Origin: Volutella citrinella
Taxonomy: Eukaryota; Ascomycota; Sordariomycetes; Hypocreales; Nectriaceae
Direction of reading: 5' to 3'
DNA length: 64,000 nt
Assembly: GCA_034401135.1 (NCBI GenBank)
Contig: JAWZSP010000007.1
Coordinates: forward strand, 2,294,001 to 2,358,000
Shown: positions 11,552 to 21,954 of the stretch, one piece after another
Numbering within the stretch: the stretch's first letter is position 1
Layout: every line of letters begins with the position of its first letter
Made by a program: the position numbers and the translations under genes
The notes under the pieces: generated by a model
The model's database searches: none
Seen by the model: the letters and a program-made list of their open reading frames with translations, nothing else
Told to the model about the DNA's origin: nothing

Positions 11552-11845
11552 TCAACGTCCAGTGTTGCCAGCGCTCTTATAACGGTTTTCCCAGTCGCGG
11601 AGGGCATTGGCTTGTTGCACATAACCTCGCTCGCCTCCAGTGCCAGTGGCGCGGAATCGTTCGCCCGAGTCCGCGCCAGTGACCCATGACCCGACTGCGG
11701 CGCTGTACTGCTGCGAATACTGGCCGTACTGGGAATACTGGGAGTACTGGGAGTACTGGGCGCCAGTGTTTTGTCTAATTCGATTTCTATCAGCGCAGTT
11801 CACGCAGAGCCAAAACAAGAAATCAACTTACTGGGATGAACTCAT
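11552..11845 (-). CDS. Small Gln/Tyr/Ser-repeat (prion-like) protein, 78 aa
   Basis: Not a recognised family. Exon 1 is 11845-11832 (ATG AGT TCA TCC CA) and exon 2 is 11774-11552. The intron 11775-11831 (57 nt, GTAAGT...AATTAG) restores the frame exactly. The predicted protein begins MSSSQQNTGA, then has a low-complexity run QYSQYSQYSQYGQYSQQYS, then a charged C-terminal half containing TGADSGERFRATG and ALRDWENRYKSAGN. Exon 1 encodes only four full residues, which is why the gene is easily missed. A TATA-like site lies about 155 bases upstream. The (Q/S)-Y-(S/G) pattern resembles low-complexity, self-assembling domains such as that of FUS, but this is a composition resemblance only. The next gene downstream on the same strand is the NACHT-ankyrin gene. 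Alternative: a short upstream frame begins at an ATG at 11982. Confidence 0.55.
11714..11758 (-). repeat. Five 9-bp units coding the Q-Y-S/G repeat
   Basis: Five near-identical 9-bp units (minus-strand CAGTACTCC and variants such as CAGTATTCC and CAGTACGGC), each coding Gln-Tyr-Ser or Gln-Tyr-Gly inside the small gene 11552-11845. Silent third-base differences between units suggest selection on the protein rather than recent slippage. Confidence 0.85.
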
Positions 11846-11998
11846 TGTAAAGGATGATTGGGGAGGTTGGTTGGTTTGATAAGTGGCTCAAAGTCTTGAA
11901 AGATGGCAATGAAGGCGTCGGCTGTTGACTGTTGGCTGTCTGTCTGGGTAGGCTGTGGTAGTCTGTTGGTGGAAGACATCATGATGCGAGCGATGGGA

Positions 11999-12005
11999 AT
12001 ATATA
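11999..12005 (-). promoter_or_regulatory. TATA-like element for the small Q/Y/S gene
   Basis: ATATATA in an otherwise mixed-composition region, about 155 bases upstream of the ATG at 11845. Placement is plausible for a core promoter with a leader of roughly 100 bases. Confidence 0.35.
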
Positions 12006-15000
12006 GTCTCGAAACACGACACGGCAACTCAGACAGCGTGCTCACCATGCTCACCATTTTTTTAAACTTGGATTTGGCAATGGAGAACTGGAAAAAAAGA
12101 AGCGGCCGGGTCTGGGGAGCCCCATTCGTGAGAGAAGGCGGCGGTTGCGTCCCAGTGCCAAAACCGCCATCACGAACTGGAGCAGGGCCGGCGGCTGTGC
12201 CACCAGGTGCCGCTGCATCGCACGCCGCCGCCCTAAACCCCCCCAGCCAGCGGGGATACTACACGCCCACCCACAGGGCGATGCACCGGTTAAGGTTGCC
12301 GTCCTTTTGGTAAGGTAGGGACAACAGGTGAAGCAGATGCAAAATCGACGGCCTGAAACATCTGGCAGGCAGCTCAGGTGCCTTCCATCCCAGGCCAAGG
12401 CGTGCAGGTGCAGGCGCGTGCCTAGAGATGACCCGCCGCCCTGGCCGAGCAGTGCCTTGGGGGGGCGCTGCTGTGCTAAGGTACTGTACCCGTGGCCGAT
12501 CCATGGCAATGGCGCGTGAAGCGAATGATATTATCCAGATCCCCAATGGTCCCAGCGCAGGGGGGGGTGGCTCCGGGCGTATAATTACTGCTAATGTAAG
12601 GCAAAACCTGGACCGCCCGCCTTCGCCTTGGTGGACTCGTCGGTCAGTTGGTTACCAGCTTGAAGTCAGCCAGCGAGGATGAGTCAATGGGCGAAGTGCT
12701 GTGCAATTTACAAGTCGCGGCCCCATTTCCCGGAACTGCGGGCTTGCTGCCCCGTCATGCAGCAAGAGTCGCACAGCGTATCGGGGCATGTTCCATTTCT
12801 GCATCATCGCGAAAACCGGTGCAACGAACTTCACGGACGTGCTGTAGATTGAGGCACAGCCACCGTGAACGATAGTGAGGCGTGGCGTGGGCGTGGCGCC
12901 CAGAAGGCATGCATCTCTGTAGCGGCACGGACCCCAGACTCACAGGGCAAGACCAGGAGCCCGTATCGCCCATCCTCACCCTGGCTGGCTGGCAGCTGTC
13001 ACCTCCATCCGATCCAGTCCCCTCATGGGCACCAAGCCGGCCCGTTCTTCGGCTTCAGCAAGCACGGGCGACGGCACGCACAGGCGCAGGCATTGCCGCA
13101 GTTCCCCATTGTGCTGAGCGTGGGCCACCCGCGACAGCCCTGCCTGACGAGCACCGCTTTCACCACGGCTGCCTTACGGTGGGAGTCGTGAGTCGCAGAT
13201 GCTCCTCAGGTGACGACATCGCCCTCGCCTTCTAGCCTCAGGATTCGCTGGCCCCAAGAATCGATTGTTGCGCGACGTGCAGGTTGCAGACGGTCAACTT
13301 TGGGTGGTCGCAGGCCGGTGGCTGGGGATGGCATCAGCCCGCTAATTAGCGAATCTCTGGCCACCGCTGTGTTTTTCTTGCCGTCCCCCCTTCTGCTTCG
13401 TCTCAGGCCGATCAAGAGCTGCAGCTGACGGCTTGCAGCCACCGTGACTTGACGGTGGTCGCCATGAGAGCTTACGCCGTTTTGGCGGCGATCATCGAAC
13501 CAGGGGTGGGGACAGTTTGCAGTGACTCGGCGTGAAATAGAAATACGCCTAGTCGCCTATAAGCAGCCAAGGAAGGGATGGGTCTGCCTCTGACTCTGAC
13601 AGTGCGGTGATTCATATCTTACTTTGTTTGTCGACATCAACAACCGCAAAGCCACCTGTAACGGAGGTTTCGGGTTATGGTGAGTCGCTCAGCAAATGGA
13701 ATTTCAACGTTCGCGTGCAGCCACAGCCCAGCTGCTCCAGGTGGCGACTTGTATTTTTAGTTTGCGGGTTCGGCGATGGAGATCACAGTGGTTTTTGCCC
13801 AGGCCCCAATCACCAATACATCCAGTGCACTCCCACCCAGCACATGCTAACGTTGGAATCTATCTGGTAACCAAAAAACAAAAACACAAGAGACAGGAAG
13901 ATTGGAATATCAGCCAATGCTCTAGTCGTCAGCCACTTTGCTGTCGCCTCACCTTGCCATCGCACTGACCACAATTCGCAGACGCGTGTCGCCTGCCCTC
14001 ACGCTTACCCTACATGGCCCAAGAAAATATGTAGTTCCTAAAAAGATGCCGAGTTCCAGAGCTTTAATTTCCCCTTTGCCCTACTTTCAGCCGGGCGATG
14101 CTTTGACGAGGCGATAGTTTCCCTCCATTTCCCTCCCCTGCTTGCGATAATATTGTGCTACGGATTCAGGCGTCGAGGCGCAGCATCTGTCCGCCAGCCC
14201 TAGGAACGGATCTCTAATGGGGTGCTGGGTAGTGCTCAGATGAGGCCAGCGAACAGATGTAGAGCTCGCTTCACTTATTGGCCAATTGCACAGCCCTGGC
14301 GGTCCGTAAATCGCCACCGACGATTGACTAGAGCCCTCGTTCCTGGCACGGTCTCAGCCATCGGGCTGTGCTTGCATCATATGAACACTCGCCACAGCGT
14401 GGTAGGCTTGCATTTGTCTCAATCGTCGCCTGGGATTCGTAGGAGCGACCTCTTTTTCCCTCGTATTGGGAATGTCTTGCAGCTGCTGCAGGTCACATGT
14501 TTTGCTGTGCGACCCTCCCTCCAAGGCCTTTTTGACGTTGTCGCGACATGATAGGTACAACGAACTTTAGTATTGCTTATATTAGAGACCAAGGGCTTTC
14601 TTTATTGATGAATTGGCATTTTGCTATGGAGTAGTAAGGGTTGCTTTTGTTTTAATTTACCATCCTGGATGGCCTGTGGATTTCATTTCGGGACATCCCG
14701 ACACCCGTCCCTGGTCTTCGTCTGCCCGTGATGTGTGGTGCTGGGATGCGATTTTCTTCTCCTGCTCTCTCCGTCTAGTGAAACGACACTTACGACACTT
14801 TTGGATCGGGAACATGACGTCGGCCGAGAACATCAAGATAGCCGCCCGCACTGGCGTCACCGCTCCATAGCTGCAACGGACGGGGATGGCGGCAAAAGAG
14901 CCCAAATCCCAACCCAGGCGAAAAGGAAGCGGTGAATCGCAAGACGATGAGAGGGAAGTCAATCAATTACACAATAGTATGCATGTATATCTATATCATG

Positions 15001-15644
15001 CCAACGCGTTTTCTGCGAACAGGGAGCGGCCGGGCTCCTTGAGCCTCGAATCTCGCGAGAAGGCGGGATTATCAGGAAGCTGATTCCGACCAGAGCGCAA
15101 AGTGGCCTGTAGAACTGGGGCCTCAGGCGCGATACTTGGGTGACATCACGGTACCTGCGTCAAGGGCCACAGCCACGTTCCGATATCTGCAGCGCACGAT
15201 TCGCCAGCATGTTCGGGCAACGTCCAGCCAGTAGGGCTGCGGTGGCCTCGCGGATTGGGCAACTCTGGTTCTGGGACCCCCACGAGCACACCGAGGAATG
15301 CCACTCACCGTGAGTTTCGTCCCACGCAGAGCCTCCCGGGTGGAGACGGGTCGGCTGTCGTGTGCGATGCGATGGGGTGCTTTGCCGGCTGGTGGTTCCA
15401 CACGCGTGGTCCGAGCCGAGGGTGCTCCACGGGAAACACGGTGAGCAAAGGAGGCTGGCCTAGATAGGAGGTGAGCAGGAACAGGATGGACGGAAGGGCG
15501 GGATGGCGCTGGTTGGATGTCGTCTAGGTGTCCGGGTAGGGATACGAAGATAAACACGGCACAAGTGGCACGTCTTGGATGAGTGGTCTGCTTTTTGGCC
15601 GAGAGAAAAGCAATGATCCGAAGCCAGTGGGAGCGGCATCGTGG

Positions 15645-15651
15645 TATAAAA
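15645..15651 (+). promoter_or_regulatory. TATA box of the alcohol dehydrogenase gene
   Basis: TATAAAA, 134 bases upstream of the ATG at 15779. Position and sequence fit a fungal core promoter. Confidence 0.5.
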
Positions 15652-15778
15652 CCTGGCAGATGTCTCTGTAGCTCGTCCGCATGAAAGCAAAGTGCCTCGG
15701 GCTGAATAGTTTTGATCAAGTCAATGCAATCACCACATCTGAGACACTGACAAACGCCGCAAGAGATTCAATATCACC

Positions 15779-17286
15779 ATGGCTACCGAGTACAAGTTCG
15801 AGGGTTGGATGGGTGAGGATCCGTCGGCGAGTGAAGGAAACATGGTCTGGAAGGAATTCGAGCCCAAGCCCTGGGAAGAGTCAGACGTCGACATCAAGAT
15901 TACCCATTCTGGAATTTGCGGCAGTGATATCCACACTCTGCGAGCGGGTTGGGTGAGTGGCTGGACGATGATGAGACTGGCGTCATTGGGATCCCAGGTA
16001 CTCGAGACTGACTGACGTGTGCAGGGTCCGACCGATTTCCCCTGCGTCGTGGGCCACGAAATCGTCGGCATCGCCGTCCGCGTGGGATCCGAAGCCGAGG
16101 GCGGCATCCAGGTGGGCGATCGCGTGGGAGTCGGCGCGCAGACGGACTCGTGCCGCTCCCGAAAGGGGCCCTGCGCGGCCTGCGAGAACGACATGGAGAA
16201 CTACTGCAAGGACATGCACCTGACGTACAACACGACGTACATGACGGGCGGCAAGGCATACGGCGGGTACGCCCTCTACCACCGCAGCCCCTCGCACTTT
16301 GTCGTCAAGATCCCCGACGGGTTGGCCCCGGAGTTCGCGGCCCCGCTGCTGTGCGGCGGCGTCACCGTCTACTCCCCGCTCAAAGTCTTCGGCTCCGGTC
16401 CCGGCAGGCGCATCGGCGTCGTCGGCGTCGGCGGCCTGGGCCACTTCGCCATCCTCATCGCCCGGGCCATGGGGGCGTCGAAAGTGGTCGGCATATCCCG
16501 CAAGGCAGCCAAGCGGGAGGAGTCTCTGGCGCTGGGCGCTGATGAGTACATTGCGACCGATGACGACGAGGACTGGTCCAAAACCCACGCCGACTCGCTC
16601 GACCTGATCATCTGCACCGTGTCGTCGGCAAAGGTAAGTCATCCATGATTCCGTGGTATGGGCTTGGTGTCGTCAAGCTGGCAGCTCAGGCCAGAGCGAG
16701 GCTTGGAGTAAAGGATGAGTATCTGGGTCACCGGCAGGAATAGGTTCGCGTCGCATCAGGGGAGAAAAAAACGTGGTGTCTCCGTGTCGTCACTCAATCT
16801 GCGACACGTTTGAGATTGAGAGCGGGATCCCCCTTTGTGCGAATCGCGGTCCGTGCCGAGACCCGGATACGGAAATTTCCATCCCTCGCTCCGGGTGCTT
16901 GGCTCTTTGAGCAAGGCTGAGGGCCGGCTCGCTCCGACTGACGTCCAGGCATTGTCCAAGAGAATCCGAATGCTAACACGGGCCTGTAGATGCCATTGCA
17001 GGAATACTTCGACCTCCTCTCGCTCGACGGCACGCTTGTGCAGGTGGGCATCCCCGAGGAGGACATCCCGCTGAGTCCGTGGGCTCTGGTGCCGGCACGC
17101 CGCCGTCTGGTCGGCTCCCTGATCGGCAGCCCGAAAGAAATCGAGGAGCTGTTCCAGCTCGCCGCCGACAAACAGATTGTGCCGTGGGTTGAACAGAGGC
17201 CAATGGCGGAGGCAAACCAGGCGATTGTCGACATGGAGGCGGGGAAGTCCCGATTCCGCTACGTGTTGGTTAACAGTTGGGATTAA
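15779..17286 (+). CDS. Zinc-dependent NADP(H) alcohol dehydrogenase, cinnamyl-alcohol/ADH6 type
   Basis: Medium-chain dehydrogenase that interconverts primary alcohols and aldehydes. Exons are 15779-15952, 16025-16633 and 16990-17286, giving 359 residues, normal for the family. Catalytic-zinc ligands are Cys47 in SGICGSD, His69-Glu70 in GHEIVG, and the Cys in PLLCGGVTVY. The structural-zinc lobe has Cys101, Cys108, Cys111 and Cys119 (first spacing six residues, against two in yeast ADH6 as I recall it). The Rossmann nucleotide site is GVVGVGGLGH. Exon 3 continues SSAK-MPLQEYFDLL and ends RFRYVLVNSWD. Intron 1 (15953-16024) is ordinary. Intron 2 (16634-16989, 356 nt) is far longer than other introns here. 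Substrate cannot be told from sequence. No pathway genes are adjacent. Confidence 0.93.
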
Positions 17287-20200
17287 GCACAGGGATCATC
17301 CGAGAACTCGCTTCGTTCCACTGTATCCAGAATGCCCAGATCAGATTAAAACAAGGCGATGCGATCGCCGCGCTAGAATCCGGGGAAGCTGTTCGCCGCT
17401 GACGCCGACTCGGGGACAACCATCGGGGACAACCCTCATCGGGGACCATAGCACGTAGTATATACTGTAGTAAGGCATGGGAAGAACTGCATGGTCAGCC
17501 AGAGCATCATCAATAGTTGACTGTGCCGTATTCGTGGCTCGTCGCTGTTGGCCTAGCGACTTCGCCTCAAGGCTCACCCAATCCAGCAGAGGCGAGACCG
17601 CATGCGCATCCACGCCAAGTCAATGCCGCCGCCTGGCCAACAGTGACACTCAGCAGCTGCCTTCCAGGACGGCGACCTCTGCTGCATGAAATATTGGCCG
17701 CTTCCGGCTGCTGTCGAGACCAGGGCATCACCGCCTGACGTCTTTTCGGCCCATGGTGCCATTCATGCGACACCCTGCCGATCTTTAAACACCAACCACT
17801 TCGGCAGAAGGCGTATAGCAGCGGCGTCCTAAGGCTCGATCGACATGGGCAAAGTCGCGCCTTTACATGTCGGGCCATTCTGATTATGCCGAGCCATCAT
17901 TTAGCTGTCGCCTCCAAAAACTATTGCTGTGCGATGAGCGACCAAAGTCGACCATCTATCGATAGTCTTCGGAGCTGCTGGCATCCCTGCACTCAGGCCG
18001 ACCCAGGCGAGCCTCGACCAAACATTATGAGAGACCAAACATTATGAGAAACGACCTCCACAAAAACATGCAGCCGCACCGATGTGGCGGGGAGGACGCT
18101 CCTTCGAGCCTCTCGCTGAGCTCCCCGCCGCCTTGGCTATTGAGAGGCCAATTCACCCGTTCAGCTGACGGTGAAGGAGGTCGCGTGCGTCCCTCGCCAC
18201 CGACTCGCAGTGACCTGGCACACTGGCTTCTTCCGTGCACAGAAACCACGGACGACTACCGTGCAGAGCTAATTGTTCCCACTGGCGGTGAATGCGCGCA
18301 GGCGGCGCAAGTGCCAGCATGCCTCCAGTGCCATCGCGCGATGTGTAATAAAGCTTGGACAGGTAGGTACATGTAGTGTAGTATTCCACAAGGCAGGCGA
18401 GGTGGTATTGGAGAGGCTGACCTCGTATCTGTTCATGCAGGGCAGGGGAAAAAGAAAGAGGGCCTGGGCAGAAAAACAGACAAACATCAGCGCCGAAAAA
18501 AATGGCTGAAACACGCCCCATCGGTAGTGGTCCTCCCAGTGGGCGCTCATCAATTACAGAGCCACAGAGTGCCATTTTAGCCTGGTCGAGGAGCGGGCCC
18601 AAGGCTGCCTGCCTGCCCCGCGGGAGGCGATGAGCTGTGCTAGTGCGATTGGTACCTGAGGCCACACAAGCCAACAGCATTGGCAGCTGCCACTGGCGTC
18701 GGTCCCGGTGGAAATGACGAGGTGGCCGCGGGGGTACGTACCCGCGTCCAGGCACCGGCCGCTCGGTGGCAACGGCGCTATCCAATGGGATCAGGGCCTA
18801 AGAGCTCGACCAACTTTGGCGCCCGACGGGTGGTGTTCTAGAGGCGCTAACGAGAGCCGTCCACGGTGAGGGAAGCACCGGACAAAGGAGATATCAAGAG
18901 TGCAATCTTAAAACTACGCGCGGAACGACGCCATAGGGGGTGACGACGGGGGCGGCTCCGTCGATGGACGGGCGAGGCTAGAGAAGGTGCGACGATAGGC
19001 GTACGCAGCGCAATTGCGTCTTGCTGCAACGGACGAAATTGCTGACTAGGCGCTCCGCCCCGGACCTGACCTGAGGCCGGGTCGAGCAAGTGCCGTGGCG
19101 GGCTCGATTGCGAGATTGTGAGATTGTCTCGGGTGGGCGATTGCATAACGGCCCAACCACGCTCCACGCTCTGGAGCCAGTGGGGCCCCTTTTGAATAAC
19201 GTGCAATGCGTATCTCGGTCCGGAAAACACGTCTTGGTCTGGAAATGGCCGGTCGGGGCTAAAGAGGAATCATTGCTGATCCGATGACAAGCGCGCATTG
19301 TCGTTGGCTGGCTGGAGCATTGCAAGCATCCTATCCCCACATATGTTCGTCTCCTCACGATTTCCGTAGTCCGATAGTGTTCTTGGTCATCCTGGCTGGC
19401 CACAGGGCAGGGCAAGGTAGGGACAGGGGAAGCCTGATCCGCGATAACAATGCGCAGACCAGATGCTCCGTGCTCTCTGGCGAGAATCGAAGGCACAGTC
19501 ACAGCTGCTGGGCCATCAACGGGAGGGAAATTGGGACATTGGTGAGGAAGACATGTCATGATTGGCTGCCGGGTGGGCCGTCCAGCCTAGCGATTACCAT
19601 CCATGGATGGCCCTGGGAGACGATCAGGCCTGGCAGCCCGTGTATGGGCACACGCTGCGCATTGCTGCACAGTAAATTATCAAGCACACGTGGCTGCCCT
19701 ATCAGGAAGCTCTCGGTCGTGCAAGAGGTCGGAACTTTCCAGAAACGGGGGCCCGTGTGGGCAGGGAAATCCACACAATCATGCCAGGTGCAAATGCTGC
19801 CCAGCTGTCGCCCCGGGATTCCTGGAGGAGTGCGCAGTATGACTGCTCATTGTGTAATGCCCCGATAGTAGCAAGCCTTGCCGTTGCCCAGCAAGGTAAC
19901 CCAGTTGCCGCCAGCTGGACGGGAGGATGCAGCCACTCCAAGGCTACGGGCGGGCAAACAGTGTGATACAGCGGGCGCCTAATAGCGCAGGCCTTTCGCA
20001 GGATGCACTTCTGCGAGTCCTGTCTTGCCGCCGCCATCTTACTAAGGGCACGCGTATTATTTTTATCAGGTTTTGTTCCGGCCGTAGCGCCAGCATGGTG
20101 ACTTGTGGATGCCGTGGCCAACGCCACAGGAAATCCCGGACAAGCCAACAGCTCTAGCTGGTTAAGCAGCACCCGAACTGGGCATTTTGGCGCCACTCCT

Positions 20201-21954
20201 CAGCCCAAGGAGGAGCAATTGCACCGCGTACCTGCGTCCTGCGCATGGAGAACCTCACTGCCACGTTCGGGGGCGGTCCGTGAGCACAGCTTCTGTTCAA
20301 GCTTGTTCCCTGAGGCCCCCGTTCTGACCGATTTTCGACTTGCCTCTCTGCCTTACGGATTCCATTGCGAATTGAGTCTAACCATGACCGTTCGGAAGGA
20401 TGCTTACTTGCTTTGCTCATGCGGGTGAGGTGGGATTTCTGACCATTGGAGCCCGTACACGCACGGGCATAGGCAGAGGAGTGGAAATGGCTCATCAATG
20501 ACACCATAGGGGAGGGGAAGCGGTCTCTGGCACCGTCGGGGCACTGTACACACTCCATATGCCCACTACAAGGCTGCCAAGTTCACTCTGGGGCAGGGAT
20601 CCATGCACTGGAGGGGCTTTCTGTTCAGAATCTCCGCCCTGGGCAGTACCAAAAGTGTCTTGGGAAGGGGATTTCGGTGCCGTGCTCCGATGATTGCCCA
20701 CGGGTATGGAGCATTGGTGAAATCGTGAGAGCCGATCGACAGCGCCTATTCTGCATCTTGACGAGTACAAATCTCCATCCAATCTCGGGACCGCACCGGG
20801 TGAGTGATGTCTCCAAATCGTGCATCCACCGCTGATGACGGCACTTCCGTAGCTCGTGGCAGAGGGCAGAGGGGTCAGGACAGAGGCCCGTTCAGTGCAT
20901 ACGACTCAGATGAGGGCCTAAAAATACCTGTGCCACTGAGAGCTATCTCCATGTATTGTTCAGGGATGGGAGATTGGCTTCATTGAGAATGGTACGTACT
21001 ATGGTACTATGGTAGCACTCCGTTGAATGAAGGAGCATTGGGTCGAGGTACTTCTGTTGGCTGCAGTGATGGCACCTCACGGCGCATTGGGAACCTGCGT
21101 TGGCGCCGTCCCGGTCTCCTCGCAGCTGAGAGAGGAGACGGCGACTTGGCGCGCTAGAGGCCGGTGAATCCCAGTCCCAGGTCTCTGGCTGTTAGCGCGG
21201 CCCACGTGTGGCTGAACCTGCCGTTGCGCACATTTCCTGATTGGGAAGAACCCAGTCTAGTAGTCAGGGGCTAGGGCTTGCGATGGGCCTGCAAATCCTT
21301 GGAAGTGGAGCCACCACATGCGCCCGGTTGGTCACTTGTGGGGGCCGCTGTGCGAATGAGCGGCCCCACTGCGACCTTCAACCTCACCCCATTGAGCACC
21401 GAGAAGGTGATGGACGCAGCGGGACGAAATGATGCTTTGACCCTGGTCGTCCAGCTCGTCCCCCTGGCACACGGCTGAGCTCGCCCACGGGCTCGGCCAA
21501 GGGCTCGTATCCACCGAGGCCAGCCTCGAAAGAGGCATAGCTCGCCAACAGTCCCGGGCCTGGGCTGGGGGTGTGCGCTAGTGCCATCCGCTATCGATCG
21601 CAGCCCGGCACCACCTTGCACCGCGGCCTCGCAGCAGCAACGACGGCGGCCCTCTCTCCTTTGCCCATCGACGACCCCCCCCTGGCAGTATTTGCAGAAC
21701 CAAGCATGTGGTGGGCGAAGTCGACGAAATGGGATTGGGGAGATGAGTCTACAGGCTACTAGTTCCAGCGCCATGCTGCATTTAAGAGGGACCACCCGGC
21801 TCCCCCGGCCTTTCGCTGTCCTTACCTTCCTTCTTCCCATCCCTCGACTTTTGTTTATAACTGTCTCTCGCGGTGTATCAGTGACTCAAGTTTTTTGAGC
21901 CACCTCCCGCTGTCCATTCGTTCATTCGCTCCTACCAACAAAACAGTCTTTACA
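17287..21954. other. Long intergenic gap, no gene recognised
   Basis: About 4.7 kb between two plus-strand genes. Several open frames of 100-210 codons exist (for example minus 18153-18785 and plus 19284-19868), but they have no family match, odd composition (Trp/Cys/Arg-rich) and no intron-exon logic. The last 200 bases have C/T-rich stretches typical of a strong fungal promoter and leader for the cell-wall protein gene. Nothing else can be supported. Confidence 0.5.

Larger units (their letters stand above)
11846..15778. other. Long intergenic gap, no gene recognised
   Basis: About 3.9 kb between two divergently transcribed genes (minus-strand small gene, plus-strand alcohol dehydrogenase), so it contains both promoters. 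I looked on both strands. The open frames are short, lack credible starts, are rich in Arg/Pro/Cys/Trp, and resemble no family. Nothing else can be supported. Confidence 0.5.

Noticed and set aside
11840..11982. Short frame starting at ATG 11982 upstream of the Q/Y/S gene
   Set aside because: It would begin within about 20 bases of the TATA-like site, so it is probably upstream of the transcription start, and it ends just before the chosen start codon.
18153..18785. 210-codon minus-strand open frame
   Set aside because: Composition is Arg/Pro/Cys-rich with no recognisable domain. Overlapping frames on both strands look equally coding.
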